Source: Thecamonas trahens ATCC 50062
Lineage: Eukaryota > Apusozoa > Apusomonadida > Apusomonadidae
Assembly: GCF_000142905.1 (NCBI RefSeq)
Contig: NW_013657678.1
Span: 337,381-401,380 of the forward strand
Direction of reading: 5' to 3'
DNA length: 64,000 bases
Numbering within the stretch: position 1 is the stretch's first letter; the number at the start of each line of letters is the position of its first letter. Under the pieces are notes generated by a model. That model searched no databases and was not told the origin of the DNA. It saw only the letters and a program-made list of their open reading frames with translations. Of the stretch, positions 38,930 through 50,565 are shown one piece after another. A program made the translations under genes and the position numbers.

Positions 38930-39240
38930 ATGAGACTTTTTAGAGCCTCCCCTACACATCAACAGATAGATCACATCATGGGCTAAAGATCTATATGTAG
39001 TAGAGGCCACTAACAGTCAACGTTGAGCCGTAGCTCAGGCTATTCGCTCGCCGCCACGATGTCGCTCATATATCCAACATTAATAATCCACATTCCCAAC
39101 TATATATAAATATAAATACAAATAAGAAATAGTAAAACTATTATTGTCACAAGTAAAAAAATCCAAAAACATGTCAGTATTACACACTTAAATATATAAA
39201 TACACAATTTTTGGATGATTTGACTTGTTTTTGTTATAGT
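38930..39240. other. AT-rich island
   Basis: In a genome strongly GC-rich everywhere else in the window, this stretch (especially 39075-39235) is dominated by A and T, with runs such as ATATATAAATATAAATACAA. No gene, tRNA or transposon ends were recognised. It lies in the divergent interval between the PPT2-like and GH114 genes. Candidates are an organellar insertion, a replication or attachment element, or a mobile-element remnant; none is proven. Confidence 0.7.
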
Positions 39241-39531
39241 TACGTGTTTTGCCACTGGTGCCTGCCCTGTTGTCATGCTCGACCTACCTCGCTCTCGACA
39301 AGGCTTCCCACGCACGCCCCACAGCTCGATCACACAGGCTAGCTACCTGTTTATCACACGCATGACGTGGTATGCTCTTTTCGCCTCTCCATCGTCCGTC
39401 TCGGAGCCTCGCACTGCGGCAAGCTCCCGCAACGACTAATGACAACTTCATTGGCATTGACCTGCTGTCCCGCATCCGCTTGGCCCTTGGCAAACGTTCC
39501 TCACCCCACCCCACTTTGATGAGGCAAGAGG

Positions 39532-42500
39532 ATGCGATACTTGTTGTTGCTCACAATTTGCTTCGTTGCCACGGCCACAACCGTGGCCGGGTGGACTGTA
39601 GCTCCTGGCCCCTTCCTTCCCCAGCTCGCGATGACGTTCCCGGCGCCACCTGCCGATGCGGAGTCGTGGCTTGTTGGTGCGGCTGTGATCGACGGGAGCG
39701 AGCGTTCGGCGGGCCCGCCTCTCACCGCAATGCAGCGATTCCGCACCACGCTGACCGGGAGCGGAAGCGAGGCGTGGCCATACGCTCCCGAGGACAAGCT
39801 GTACATGCAAGAGCTCTCGTTGTGGGTCGACGACTCGCTTGACGAGCCTCACCTGTCGTTCTGGATCCAGACCCTGGAGCCGTATCTTGTCTTGTTCCTC
39901 GACCTCGACAGCTCAGGCACGACAGGCGGGTCGTACCGCGGCACCTCGATCGGCATGGACGTGCGGTTGGAGGTCTTTACAAGCACTGTTGTCGTGGGCG
40001 CTCACAATCCGAGCTTCCTCAAGTCGTCGGGCTCGATCGTTGGCCCGCTCGCCTATCCGCCCACCGGCGACGCCTTTGAGGTCAACACCACGACGCCGTT
40101 CCCAGCCACGCCCGACGTCAGTGTCATGCGTTTCTCCATACCTCTCTCGGTCCTGCATGGTCTCGTTCCGGCGGGCACGCCGCTTGCCCTCGCACCCCCG
40201 ACGCTTATGCCGCCCTAGTTTCCTTCCGCTTCTTCGCCATCGTCAACATCGACACCTTCCCCACCCCTGGCTTTGACGCCACCGCGCCGCTGTTTGCCTC
40301 GTTCGGCCCTACCGCCACCACCCTTGTTCCTGCGGCGCCGCCGCCGCCAGCCCGTACACGCTTGAGCCACCGGCGCTTGCGCTCTACGACAACGTCACCG
40401 TGAGCGTCGTCGTCTTGGCTCGCGCCGCCAACGGAACCATCTTTGTCCCGCCGTCAGGCCCTGCGCCGCGTGACGTCGTCTTGCCGCGTGCCCAGCCGAT
40501 TCTCGAAGTCAGTCCGCTCGGCCCGACCTCGTTTGCGCTCTCGGTCGACCTCCCGCCTGTTCTTCCTCTTAGTGCGAGGCTAGTCATCGCCCGCTCGCCC
40601 GTCGGCATGCCGGCTGCCCCGCTGGCCTCGGGTGCTCCGACAAACGTGACCATTGTCGTCGACAACGCACTCGACGCCTCCGCCGATGCCGGCGCCCATC
40701 TTGACCTCGTCGACAATTCGCCTCAGCTCGCCCCTGTCACCTCGTACTTTTACTCGGCCTTTGTAGTCACTGCGGCTGGCGACTTTCTCCCGCCGTCATA
40801 TCGCTCGCACGACCGGACCATCGGCTCGGTACTCCGCGGCCCGCTCCCAGGCATTAACGTTACCTCTGACTACCTGCTGTTCCTCTCAGCATGGACCGAC
40901 GACCACATCCGCCATGCTGAGCGTTATGACCTCGTCATCTGCCATCCGGGTGGTGGCTCTTCGCTCATTACCGCAGACCAGGTCCGCGACCTCCGCGACG
41001 GGCCCGACAACGTTCTCGGCACCGAAGACGACACCATCGTCATCGGATACGTCTCCGTTTGTGAGGACTATGGCGAGCCGCGGGTCGGCGCCACTCTCAA
41101 CGATCCGCGCAACGCCTCGCTTCGTGCCGGCCTCAACTCGCGCGACGGCCCGCTGGCCCACTCGTACGAGACCGGCGCGATGTGGCTGCAAGGCCAGGGC
41201 TACCCCTCGTTCTACGTCGACATGTCGGGCACGTTTACAGATGCCGGAGGCTCCTATTTTGAAGCCGTTCCCGACGGCAAGCCCGACCAGAACAGCGAGT
41301 GGGGCGGCTTGTACGTCAACCCGGGCGACCCTCTCTGGTTCCAGTTTCTCAAAGAGGCGACTATTGGGACGGTCGCCATGGCCGGCTTTGACTACATCCT
41401 CAACGACCTCGGCATGGATGGCCTCTTCCTTGACACGCTCGACGCCCTCGCCCCCCAGGCCTACTATTGGCTCCGCCACGGCGGTGTGGACCTCATTGCC
41501 CGCATCGCCTACACCTACCCGGACGCGCTACTCATCGGCAATCGCCCGCTCCACCTGGCCATGCCCTCGTTCGCTGGCTCACGAGTCGACGACTTTCGCT
41601 CCTACATCAACGCCATCTACTGGGAGTCGTGGGCCGCAGACACGAACCACTGGATGTCGCCCTCGGGGGCCGCCACCGTCGTTGCCGACATTGTCGCAGC
41701 TCAAGACAACCAAGACGGCCGCGGCTTGACCACCCTCATTCTCGACTACTGGTCCGTTGTCTTTGCCGCCCGCGAGTCTGGCGAGGCTCTCGGTGCGCCG
41801 TGGTACAGCAATCCGGGAGACTACCTCGCCGAGACTGATGCCCTAGGATTTCCCACCTACATTTCGCCGTCGCGCTCGCTGGCCGAGTTTGACGACGTTG
41901 TCTACAACATCCACCATCCCGAGGTCTACGGTGGCGCGCCGGATCTTGTCATCGTTTCCATCATTCCTGACTTTACCCGCACCGTCGCAGAGTCTGGCTG
42001 GGTCTCTATCCCGGCTTCGACGCCGGTCTCTGTAGTTGTTGTCAACCGCGGCGCAGGGCCGCCGCCTTTGGCAGATCCGTATTCAGCCACTCTCTCCATC
42101 TACCACAACGGCGAGCTCCTCTCCTCGCGGCTCATCTTCTTCTCAGAGGGCTTCTACACCTCGCCGGGTGGCCTTGTCACCGTCGTCGTTCCCGTCTCGC
42201 TCGGCAGCTCAACCATTGGCAACCATGTGTACGCCACCGTTGAGCTTGAGCCCGGCGTCATTGAGTATGACACGACCAACAATCATGACGACGTCCTCCT
42301 CGAGTCGTTCTTCAACATTGCCTACGGCACTACCTACAAGCACTCGCCGCCGCCAGACCTCGTCGTTTCTTCGGTTGTCCTTGATCCACCGCAGCCGCCG
42401 GCCGGCTCGTCTTTTGACCTCTTGGTAACGTACGCCAACGTCGGCGCCGGCATCGCTCAGGCAAGCAGAGCCTTCATCTGGTCGTCGTTTGCCCAAGCTC

Positions 42501-45500
42501 AGGTCGGCAACTTTGAAGCGCCGCACCTGCTGCCGTCGGCGACCACCACCGTCCGCGCCACCCATCCTCCCATCTCGCGAGTCGGCATGTACTCGCTCGC
42601 CATCACCCTCGATGCTACCGAGGCCATCCCAGAGGCCGACGAGACGAACAACGAGTTTTTCGTGCACTCCTTCGAGGTCACCCCGCCTTTCACCTCACTC
42701 GCCCTCCCATACCCCTCACCCATCACCACGGCCTCGGCCATGTCGTGGGAGTCGTCGCCCGACTCCTCGCTCGACTCGAACGCGCCCAACATGGTCTCGC
42801 TCTCGGCGGCCCACAGCCCAGTCGAGAACCTCATAGTGGCCACAATCACCGTTGATGGCGACTTTCCGCTTCGTCAGGGCGACGTCATTCTCTTCATCAA
42901 CACCGACGAGTCTGACTCGACCGGCTACCTCTCCGCCGGCTTTGATCGCATGATCCTCAACGACGTTTTCTACCGCCACGACCCGGCGGCCGGCCGCTCC
43001 TGGGGTTGGATCGTCGTGCCCACGCCTACCAACGGCCGCGAGTGGTCTGTTGGCTACCAAGACACCTCGGGACGTGTTGTCGTCATCGCCATCCCGCCCG
43101 AGCTCCTCTACTCCATCGCCTCGCCGCCTGTTGCCATCTATCTTCACGCCACCATTGTTGCCAACCCGGCCGCAGGCAACGGTGTCTCGGATGCCATCCC
43201 GGCCTCTGTGCTGACCGGCGGCAAAGGCCTTCCGCTTCGCCTACGTCACACCTCTAGCCCGGAGCTTTATCCGTTTGTTGCCACTGCGCTCATCGGCGAA
43301 TCGGTCGACGGCGAGTCAGCTCTCTTCCTCGCCACCAACGTCACGGCCGGAAAGCTCTACATTCGCCTCGACTCGGTGTCGATGGCCAGGTACGGCGCCA
43401 TCGATGTCGTCGCCGACGTCGCCCTCTTTCTTGCGGTTGCTGGACCAACGCCACGTATGGCCTACTTTGATGGCTCGCCTTGGCGCTTTGTCGGCTCGGG
43501 CTCGCCCGAAGCCATCCGTCCCTCGCCGCCGGCCGTCCGTGCCGCCCTCGGCTATGATCCAACACGAACAGAGGCCATGTGGGCGCCCGAGTCGAGCGCA
43601 GGGGTCAGCGCCAAGACCATCCTCTCAAGCGGCGTCGTCGAGCTAGCCTTTGATGTCTCGCTCCTTGCCAAGGTCGGCATCTCGCTCGAGCCTACCGTCA
43701 CTGCGCCGCTCCTGGTCATGGCTGCTCTAGAACAGGATGTTCTCGGTGCCAGCTCTGCATCGTGGCTTCCAGCTCGGGGTCCTGCCAGCGGCCTCCCACC
43801 GTGGGCCATCATCCCGCACTGCTCCGACGGCCGCCTTGGCCCGCTTGAGGAGGGCGTCGACTGCGGTGGGGTGTGCTCAAGCAACTGTGGTGTTCCTCAC
43901 TGCTCCAATGGCTTTCTCGATGCGGCGGAAGAGGGTGTCGACTGCGGCGGCGTGTGTGCGTGGACATGCGTTCCTGAAGCTCTCGGCCTCCCCGACTGGG
44001 CCGCTCGCACCCGCTCGCAGATCCAGGGCCACTACGACTTTGACATCCTACCGGGCTTTCACCCTGACGCAGACGTCATCGAAGTCGTCCTTGCCCACTC
44101 GGACCACAATGTTGTAGTCCGCGCCGTCCCGCGTCGTGCCAAGCTCGACGTCCTTGCCAATCCCATCCCGCACTTTGGCTCTGTCAAGGTCTTTCTAGGT
44201 ATCAAGGATCTCGACCGCGGCTACACCGGGCTTGGCCGGCCCGGCTTTTCGGCGCTTTTTGTCTTTATCGACTCGGTACTCCACGTCTACGACGAGGAAA
44301 ACGCCGTGACCCAGACCGACTGGGCGTGGATCCCCGTCCCGTCCACCGTGCCTGCGTCAGGCGTCAAGGCCGAGCCTGGCCGGCCTGGGGTCGACTTTGT
44401 CATCGCTCGTACCCTTCTCACCACCGCCGCCGCCCTCGAGGGCCTCGAAGCCAAAGAGCTCCAGGTCTTCATCCGCATCACCATGAGCGGCAGCGACAAG
44501 GAGCTGCCGGCCTCGCCGACCGAGGTTCTCTCGCTCACCATGAGCCAACCCGAACCCGGTGCCGGCGTCGTTGTCGATGGCATCATTGCCGAGTGGGCTA
44601 GCCTTGCACACACCTCTGTCACCGACGGCCCCGATGACGCTCTGCGAGTCATCGACGCTCTGCCGTACCCGCACGCTATTGGACGCCAGAACGACTTTGC
44701 TGAAGTCAAGCACGCCACCGACTTTTCCACCGTCTACGGTGCCTTTTCCATGTGGAGTGCCGCCAAGCGGCCGGTTGACGTCGAAACGGCAGTCTTTGTT
44801 GTCCCGCTCTCGGCCGCCAGCCGCGGCTATGCCCTTGGCGGCTCCGACTACGCCATCGCCATGGTCCTCGACGGCAAGGGATACCTTTACTCGGGTCCGC
44901 GGCGCTCGGCGCTTTGGTCGTGGTCGCCGGTCACGCTGCCGTCGCAGTTTGGCGTCGCCACACTTGGCCGCCACACCGAGTTCCGCTTCTCGCGCGAGCT
45001 CTGGGCCGACCTGAGCATTTCGATTGCCGAGCCGTTTAAGATTGTTGCACGCTCGACTTCGTTCCAAGGCTCGCCAACTAACTTTGGCGACGATCTCATT
45101 GACTACGTGCCCAACACCGGGCCATTTGCTGGCCCTGCGCCACCTGGCCCACCATCGCCACCGTCGCCTCCGCCTGGTTTGCCGTCACCGCCGCCTCCGC
45201 CTGGTCTCTCGGGGCCTATCATGGTGGATGGGCTCGAAGCTGACTGGCTCGCCCTCCCGCCGACGCTGTCGCCTTTGCTTGTCTCAGACTCGCGCAACGA
45301 TGGTCGCACCTCCAACAACCTCTACGCCACCGACATTGACCCGGCCTCTGGAGACTACGCTGCGCTGAAGAGCCTCACCTACGAAAGTGCCACCAGCGCT
45401 CTTGTCTCGACGTACGGGACACCGGCGCCGGGCGGCTCCTCGCGCCTGCACCACTCGATCTTCTTTGCCGTCTCTGCACCGAGTGTTCCTTCGGGAGGCT

Positions 45501-47818
45501 ACGAGCTGAAGCCCGGCGTCTACGCCGTTGCCATGATCGCTGATGGTCTTGGCTACGTCTACAGCGGCAGCGGCCTTGCACGCGACTGGGTCTGGGCGCG
45601 GGTGAGCGAGGAGACTTTTGCTGCTGCCGCCGCTGGTGCCAACATTGAGGTCACCATGAAGCACTCTGCATTTGCTGGTCTCACACCGCCCTCCACACCT
45701 ATTGCCGTCTATGCCCAAGTCCGCAACGATCGCGGAACGCTGGGCACGACCGATGACGATGTCTCTGACTACGTCCCCGAGATCAGCGCAGCGGTTCCTC
45801 CCCTGGCACCGCCAGAAAGTCCGTGGACCGGACCGCCGCGGCTGGCCCTCGGCATAGATGGCAATGGCGCCGAGTGGCCGGCGCTCGTTGCCTCGTCTCA
45901 CGCTGCCGACCTCGCTGTTCGCATTATCCCTGACGCCGCCAACGACCCCGGCCATGCCGTCTCTACCCGCGCGCAACTGCCGGACCTAGCACCGGCTAAC
46001 GATTTGCGCGAGGTCATCACCGCGGCCGATGCAGACGTTGTTGCCGTCTACGCGGTCACCTACGCCTCGATCGGTACTCCGCCGACGCCGGGTGCGCGCT
46101 ACCAAGTCTTTTTCGTCACGGATGCGCCGCGTGCTGGATACTTGCTCGACACTGGCAGAGTTGCCGTTGCGTATCTGGAGAACGGCGCCGGGTACGTCTA
46201 CTCGGGATCCGAAGTCTCGCGGTCGTGGGCATGGACCTTGCTGCCCGCGCCATCAAGCCAGTATTCAGCTGTGGCGAGCGGCAACGCGTTTGAAGCCTTT
46301 ATGGCCTCACGTTTCTGGGTTCATCTCGTCGATAGTGATGCTGCTGTGACCCCGATTGTCGCGCTTGTCAGTGGCGACTCGGGCTACGCTGACTTTGCGC
46401 CCGACGTCCGCCCCGCGACCGAGAGCTCCAAAACTGGCATTGCCGCCCACATCGAGTGGCTGATGGATCCAGGCGAGACGTGGCTCATTCGCGGCTCGTT
46501 GCTGCTTGCGCTTCTCATCTGCTGCTGTTGCAGCTTGCTTGTCCTCTGCATGTGGCGCCGGCAGCGCAAGCTGGCCAAGGCGTCGGCAGCACCTCTCGCT
46601 GCGGACAGCGCGTCGGACAGAGCCCCCACCGACGATGCCGCTGCCAGCATGTCTGCAGACCGGCAGATGGGCAAAGGTAACGATGGAGGCGGGGACTGGT
46701 CGGAGCATGGCCATGTTTCGGCGTCAACTTCGGCCGGACAAATTGTTCTGACCTCGATCTCGCCACCAGGCATCATAGTGCCAATGCCTGTGACCACGGC
46801 GCGTCGTAGCTCAGCGTCCGACTCGAACGCATCCGATTTGTCGTCCAACTCGATACACGGCGCAACATCTCAGCCACGCGATGAGGCTCGCCTGCTTCCG
46901 CTTGTGCGTTCGAGCGAGTCCGACTCTGGCTCTCATTCGGACCATTCGCGGAGCGGGGAGACGTCGACAGCGACGTCTTCGGCGCTTGATGAGCCTGCCT
47001 ACTACGAAGAAGCCGCGCATGCCTATGAGCAGGCGGGCTATCCGCCACTGCCGCCGGAAGTTGCGCTTGCATCCAACCCGTATCAGAGTTGGGAACCGCG
47101 TGACCTGCCGCCGCCAAGCTCGTCAGGCGGGCATCTTTCCCCGCCCTCACCACAGAACATGCTGCGGTTCCAGTCGACTCTGCTGGACAATAGCGCGCGG
47201 ATGCAGCTTAAGCAGTCGTTCCCGCGCTCGTTGTCGGCACGGCTGGGCCCGGGCTCGCGGCCCCCGCGCCGGGTTCCCCGCGATCGGGTCCGCAAGTCCG
47301 GTGGCGACAACATGCAGCGGACACTCGCTGCGCTCCGCAAGAAGAAGCTGGCGGCCATGGCCCGCTCGCGGACCCTGCTCACTGAGGACATTACGTTTGG
47401 CCTGGAGGCACTCGGCCCAGCACCGCTCCTGGCCATGGCGTCGGGTCTCCTGCTCCGACACCAATCGTCACAGCTTCATGACGAGTCGGACTCGTCGTAC
47501 ACGAGCGAGTACGATCCCGACCACAGCCTCTCACCGCCACCGTTTCCACAAGGGCGGCTCCCGCACAAGTCGCTCGCGCGTGAGCTGTCCAAGCCGTTCT
47601 CGCGGCGCCGATCGCGGGCTGATTGGGCCTCGCACGTCCTGGCCGCCGCTGTCGCGCAGAATCTCAACCCAGGACTCGCCGAGAACGACAACGACTCGGC
47701 TTCGGACATTGTCGTTGCCCGCCGCCGGCCAGATGTTGATCCGGACCCCATCCTTGATCGGCATCGCTCATCGTCCGTCGATCGTTTCCGCAGGCGCCGA
47801 AACATGCAGCGAGAGTAA
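39532..47818 (+). CDS. Giant secreted/transmembrane GH114-CARDB protein, two frameshifts
   Basis: About 2,762 residues once two missing bases are allowed (C run at ~40193-40197; GCC repeats at ~40333-40345). A signal peptide (RYLLLLTICFVATATTVAG) leads a novel domain. A GH114/TM1410-type glycosidase barrel follows at ~440-760 (YDLVICHPGG, IGYVSVCEDYGEP, GMDGLFLDTLDAL). Two CARDB beta-sandwiches lie at ~800-1045 (AIPEADETNNEF). Two copies of a Cys motif (HCSDG...EEGVDCGGVC) sit at ~1430-1480. At least three ~190-residue repeats beginning VDG..A-W and containing DGxGYxYSG plus W-W-W strands span ~1680-2290, with a Pro-rich linker between the first two. A membrane helix at ~2320-2343 precedes a Ser-rich cytosolic tail of ~420 residues. 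GH114 enzymes cleave polygalactosamine-type glycans; activity here is unproven. Probably a surface glycan receptor or enzyme. Confidence 0.8.
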
Positions 47819-47957
47819 TAGCCCAGCGTAGTTGTCTCTGCCCAACCGGTGCTAAAAGCCGCCAGCCCCCCCCCCCCCCCCCCCCCCCTCCCCTCCCCCT
47901 CGCGCCACACCTCACGCACTTTACCCATCCCCCACCACCTTCATCTCCACACACCCA

Positions 47958-49004
47958 ATGGCACCAGCTCGAGTGGTATGCCTGGTGGCGGTCATGGCGC
48001 TGGTACTGGTGGCGGCGGCTGTCGTTCCGGCTGGGGCAGGGTCGGTCACACCACGTAGCTCGGACGCCGTTCTCCGCAACAACATCACGTCGGCAGACAA
48101 CACGTCGCGCGACGCGCGGGTGGAGGGTGACGTCGAAGTGCTTGACCCACTGAGCTACACCGGCGAGCTGACGGTGGCCCGCGGCGGTGTGCTGCGTGTC
48201 AAAGCTGCGTTCTCGGCGGCGTCAGTCGTGCTCGAGGCCGGTGCTGCGCTGCAGACGCAGGCAGCAACGACGGTGACCCGTCTGACGGTGGCTGCCGGAG
48301 CTGGCGTTGAGGCAACCGGCGGGAGTTTGACAGTCACTGCTCTGGTCTCGGCCGGGAGTCTCAAGCTCGACGGCCAGGCGGTGGCGGTGACCGACGCCAC
48401 ACTCAGCCAGTCGGCGAGCTACGAGCTGGCGGTGAGCGGGTCAGCCGACTCGGCAACGCCGCGGCTGGCGGTGGCTGGCGTTCTGCGCCTTGATGGCCCC
48501 GCCGTCATCACTCTCAGCATCCGCCCAGGCTTTGTCTTCCCGGTCAATGCCACCATGACTGTGGCTAGCCTCGGTACGGTGCTCGGCGATTTTGGCTTTG
48601 TCCGCATCGTTCACATGGATCGCACGGCGTCCGCTCGCTCGCTGCTGCAAGAGAGCGGCGTCGCCGACTACGGAGTTGTGCGGTGCACATCAGGCTCGGG
48701 CTGCGTCGTGACCGGCATGTCCAACCGCGGTGACATTGTTGAAGAGTTCTCCGACTCGGCCCACACCCACCTGTTCATCGGCCTTGTCTCAGCCATCGGC
48801 ATTTGCGTGGTCTTTGCGCTTGCGGTTGCGTTTTATGCCGTCGCCAAGGCCCGCGAGCACGACAATGCGTACCAAGCCGTCAAGGATCGCGAGAGCGAGC
48901 TGGCGCTGCTGCAAACACGCCAGCGCCTGCGCCGTAAGCGCGACTCGCTCGGCACCACTCGGCGTGGTGCAGGCAGCGACTCGTTGTCGCCGGCCGGGTC
49001 GTAG
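47958..49004 (+). CDS. Type I membrane protein with beta-repeat ectodomain
   Basis: 348 residues. A signal peptide (VVCLVAVMALVLVAAAVVPAG) is followed by an Ala/Val/Gly-rich ectodomain of short repeated strands (GELTVARGGVLRVKAAF, TVTRLTVAAGAGVEAT, SAGSLKLDGQAVAV), the pattern of a right-handed beta-helix or adhesin-like solenoid. A single membrane helix (LFIGLVSAIGICVVFALAVAF) near residue 270 precedes a short basic, helical tail. Several N-glycosylation sites (NNIT, DNTS, NAT) fit secretion. A C23 run lies 70 bp upstream of the start. No family recognised; the membrane topology is well supported, a function is not. Confidence 0.65.
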   Translation: MAPARVVCLVAVMALVLVAAAVVPAGAGSVTPRSSDAVLRNNITSADNTSRDARVEGDVEVLDPLSYTGELTVARGGVLRVKAAFSAASVVLEAGAALQTQAATTVTRLTVAAGAGVEATGGSLTVTALVSAGSLKLDGQAVAVTDATLSQSASYELAVSGSADSATPRLAVAGVLRLDGPAVITLSIRPGFVFPVNATMTVASLGTVLGDFGFVRIVHMDRTASARSLLQESGVADYGVVRCTSGSGCVVTGMSNRGDIVEEFSDSAHTHLFIGLVSAIGICVVFALAVAFYAVAKAREHDNAYQAVKDRESELALLQTRQRLRRKRDSLGTTRRGAGSDSLSPAGS

Positions 49005-49017
49005 CGGCTACTCGTCG

Positions 49018-49020
<3 letters not shown>

Positions 49021-49068
<48 letters not shown>
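49021..49068. repeat. TG dinucleotide microsatellite, 24 copies
   Basis: Perfect TG repeat filling the 65-bp gap between two convergent stop codons. Confidence 0.98.
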
Positions 49069-49069
<1 letters not shown>

Positions 49070-49070
<1 letters not shown>

Positions 49071-50362
49071 CATGCATCCCCTTCTGGCGCCCATGCTGCC
49101 ACCCGGTACTCGGGATCAAACGCCGCGTTGACAAAGTGATCCACGTCGTCATCGAGGATAAAGTTGCCCATGTCCGGAACCTCTAACCCGAGCGCCGCAA
49201 GCCGCTCGGCGTCGCGCTGCAACTCGAGCGCCAGCTCCAGGTCGCGGATGCGAGCGCAATCCGCTTGGTGCACCGCGCGGAGTTCGCGGAGCTCAGTGGT
49301 GAGCTCACGGACCTCGACCGAAAGGTCAAGGACCCGCTGCTTCATGAACTTGTTTGGCGGTGTCGGTGGTGTGCTTGCCCGCGGAGCGGTGACAGTCGGT
49401 GGCGGACCAACACCAGCTGCCTCAGCCTCGCGGACCCGGAGCAGCTCGCTCTCGGCGCACTGGAGCGCCTGTTCAGTTGCCTTGAGTCTGTGAAGTAGCG
49501 CGGCGGCGTCGGCAGGGGTGACTTCAGCTGCGACAGCTTGCCGAGGACCGGGAGACGAGCCTGTGTTGCGAAATATGTGCTTGAGAATCTTGATGCATGT
49601 TCTCGAGTCTGAATACAGTGCGTGGTCAAGCGGTGACTGGCCCTGATCATCAACAACGAACGGGTCGGCGCCCGCATCGAGCAGCGCCTCGAGTACATCG
49701 GGGTGGCCGCGGTGTGCTGCATAGATGAGTGGTGTCCGCCCGAGTCTGTCCTGATTGTTGATGTCTGCGCCTGCTGACGCTAGCTCGAGCACAAAGTCAA
49801 CATGCCCATTAAAAACGCCCCACATCAGCGGCGTCCGCCCCTCGGTGTCGACCGGATCGAGCTCGGCGCCGGCGTCGAGCAGGAGGCGTGCCATGTCAAT
49901 AGAGCCCTCGTAGGCAGCAAAGTGAACCGCAGTCTGGTCGTCTGCATCGCGAGCAGCAAGCGAAAACGGGGCTAGATCACGGCTTTTCTCGTCACTTGGC
50001 GCTGCCGTGTTGTCATCCGCATCCTGCGCCGGCAATGCATTGAGCTCAAGCCGCGGCATGGCGAGGAGCCACTCGACAATGTGGGCATGGCCGAGCGAAA
50101 CGGCAATATGCAGCGGAGTGGAGCGAGCTGGCCTGTCGTGGGCGCCGAGTGAGGCGCCGCGTGAAGCAAGGAACATGACCACGTCCAAGTGACCGCTCAG
50201 TGCGGCCCAGTGGACAGGCGTCCGGCCGTGGTCGTCGTACTCGTCGATGCCGTCGGAACGCTTGTCGAGCGCCCGCGACACGCCCACCACAGAGCCCTCG
50301 TACGCAGCCTTGTGCATGCCGGTCAGCTTGGAGCCGTCTATCTTGGTGCTGGAGTTGCCCAT
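49070..50362 (-). CDS. Ankyrin-repeat protein with N-myristoylation-type start
   Basis: 430 residues from MGNSSTKIDGS. Gly2 and Ser/Thr at positions 5-6 fit the N-myristoyltransferase consensus, suggesting membrane tethering. Ankyrin repeats cover about residues 15-235 (GRTPVHWAALSGHLDVVMFL, STPLHIAVSLGHAHIVEWLL, DQTAVHFAAYEGSIDMARLL, GRTPLMWGVFNGHVDFVLEL, GRTPLIYAAHRGHPDVLEAL). One unit is expanded by an acidic insert. A long coiled coil follows at about 330-410. The in-frame extension to 50503 crosses a C18 run and is rejected. Function unknown; membrane-bound scaffold is a reasonable guess. Confidence 0.8.
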
Positions 50363-50565
50363 GCTGCGTCTCTCTCTCGGTGTTGCACACAGCAACAATG
50401 GGTATCGCGGGCGGCGGGTGGGGGGGGGGGGGGGGGCGGGAGTGAGGTGGCTAGCCTCCACCGCTTGTGGCCAGGCCGGATCGGGCTCGGTCATCGGCGG
50501 CATGCTTTACATGTGAGACTCCACACAGGGGCAAGCATGTCAGAGTGCTGGAAGAAAAGCCAGCG

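Noticed and set aside
39029-39065. tRNA-like 5' sequence (GCCGTAGCTCAGG)
   Set aside because: It resembles the first part of a tRNA, but no anticodon stem, T-arm or matching acceptor end follows.
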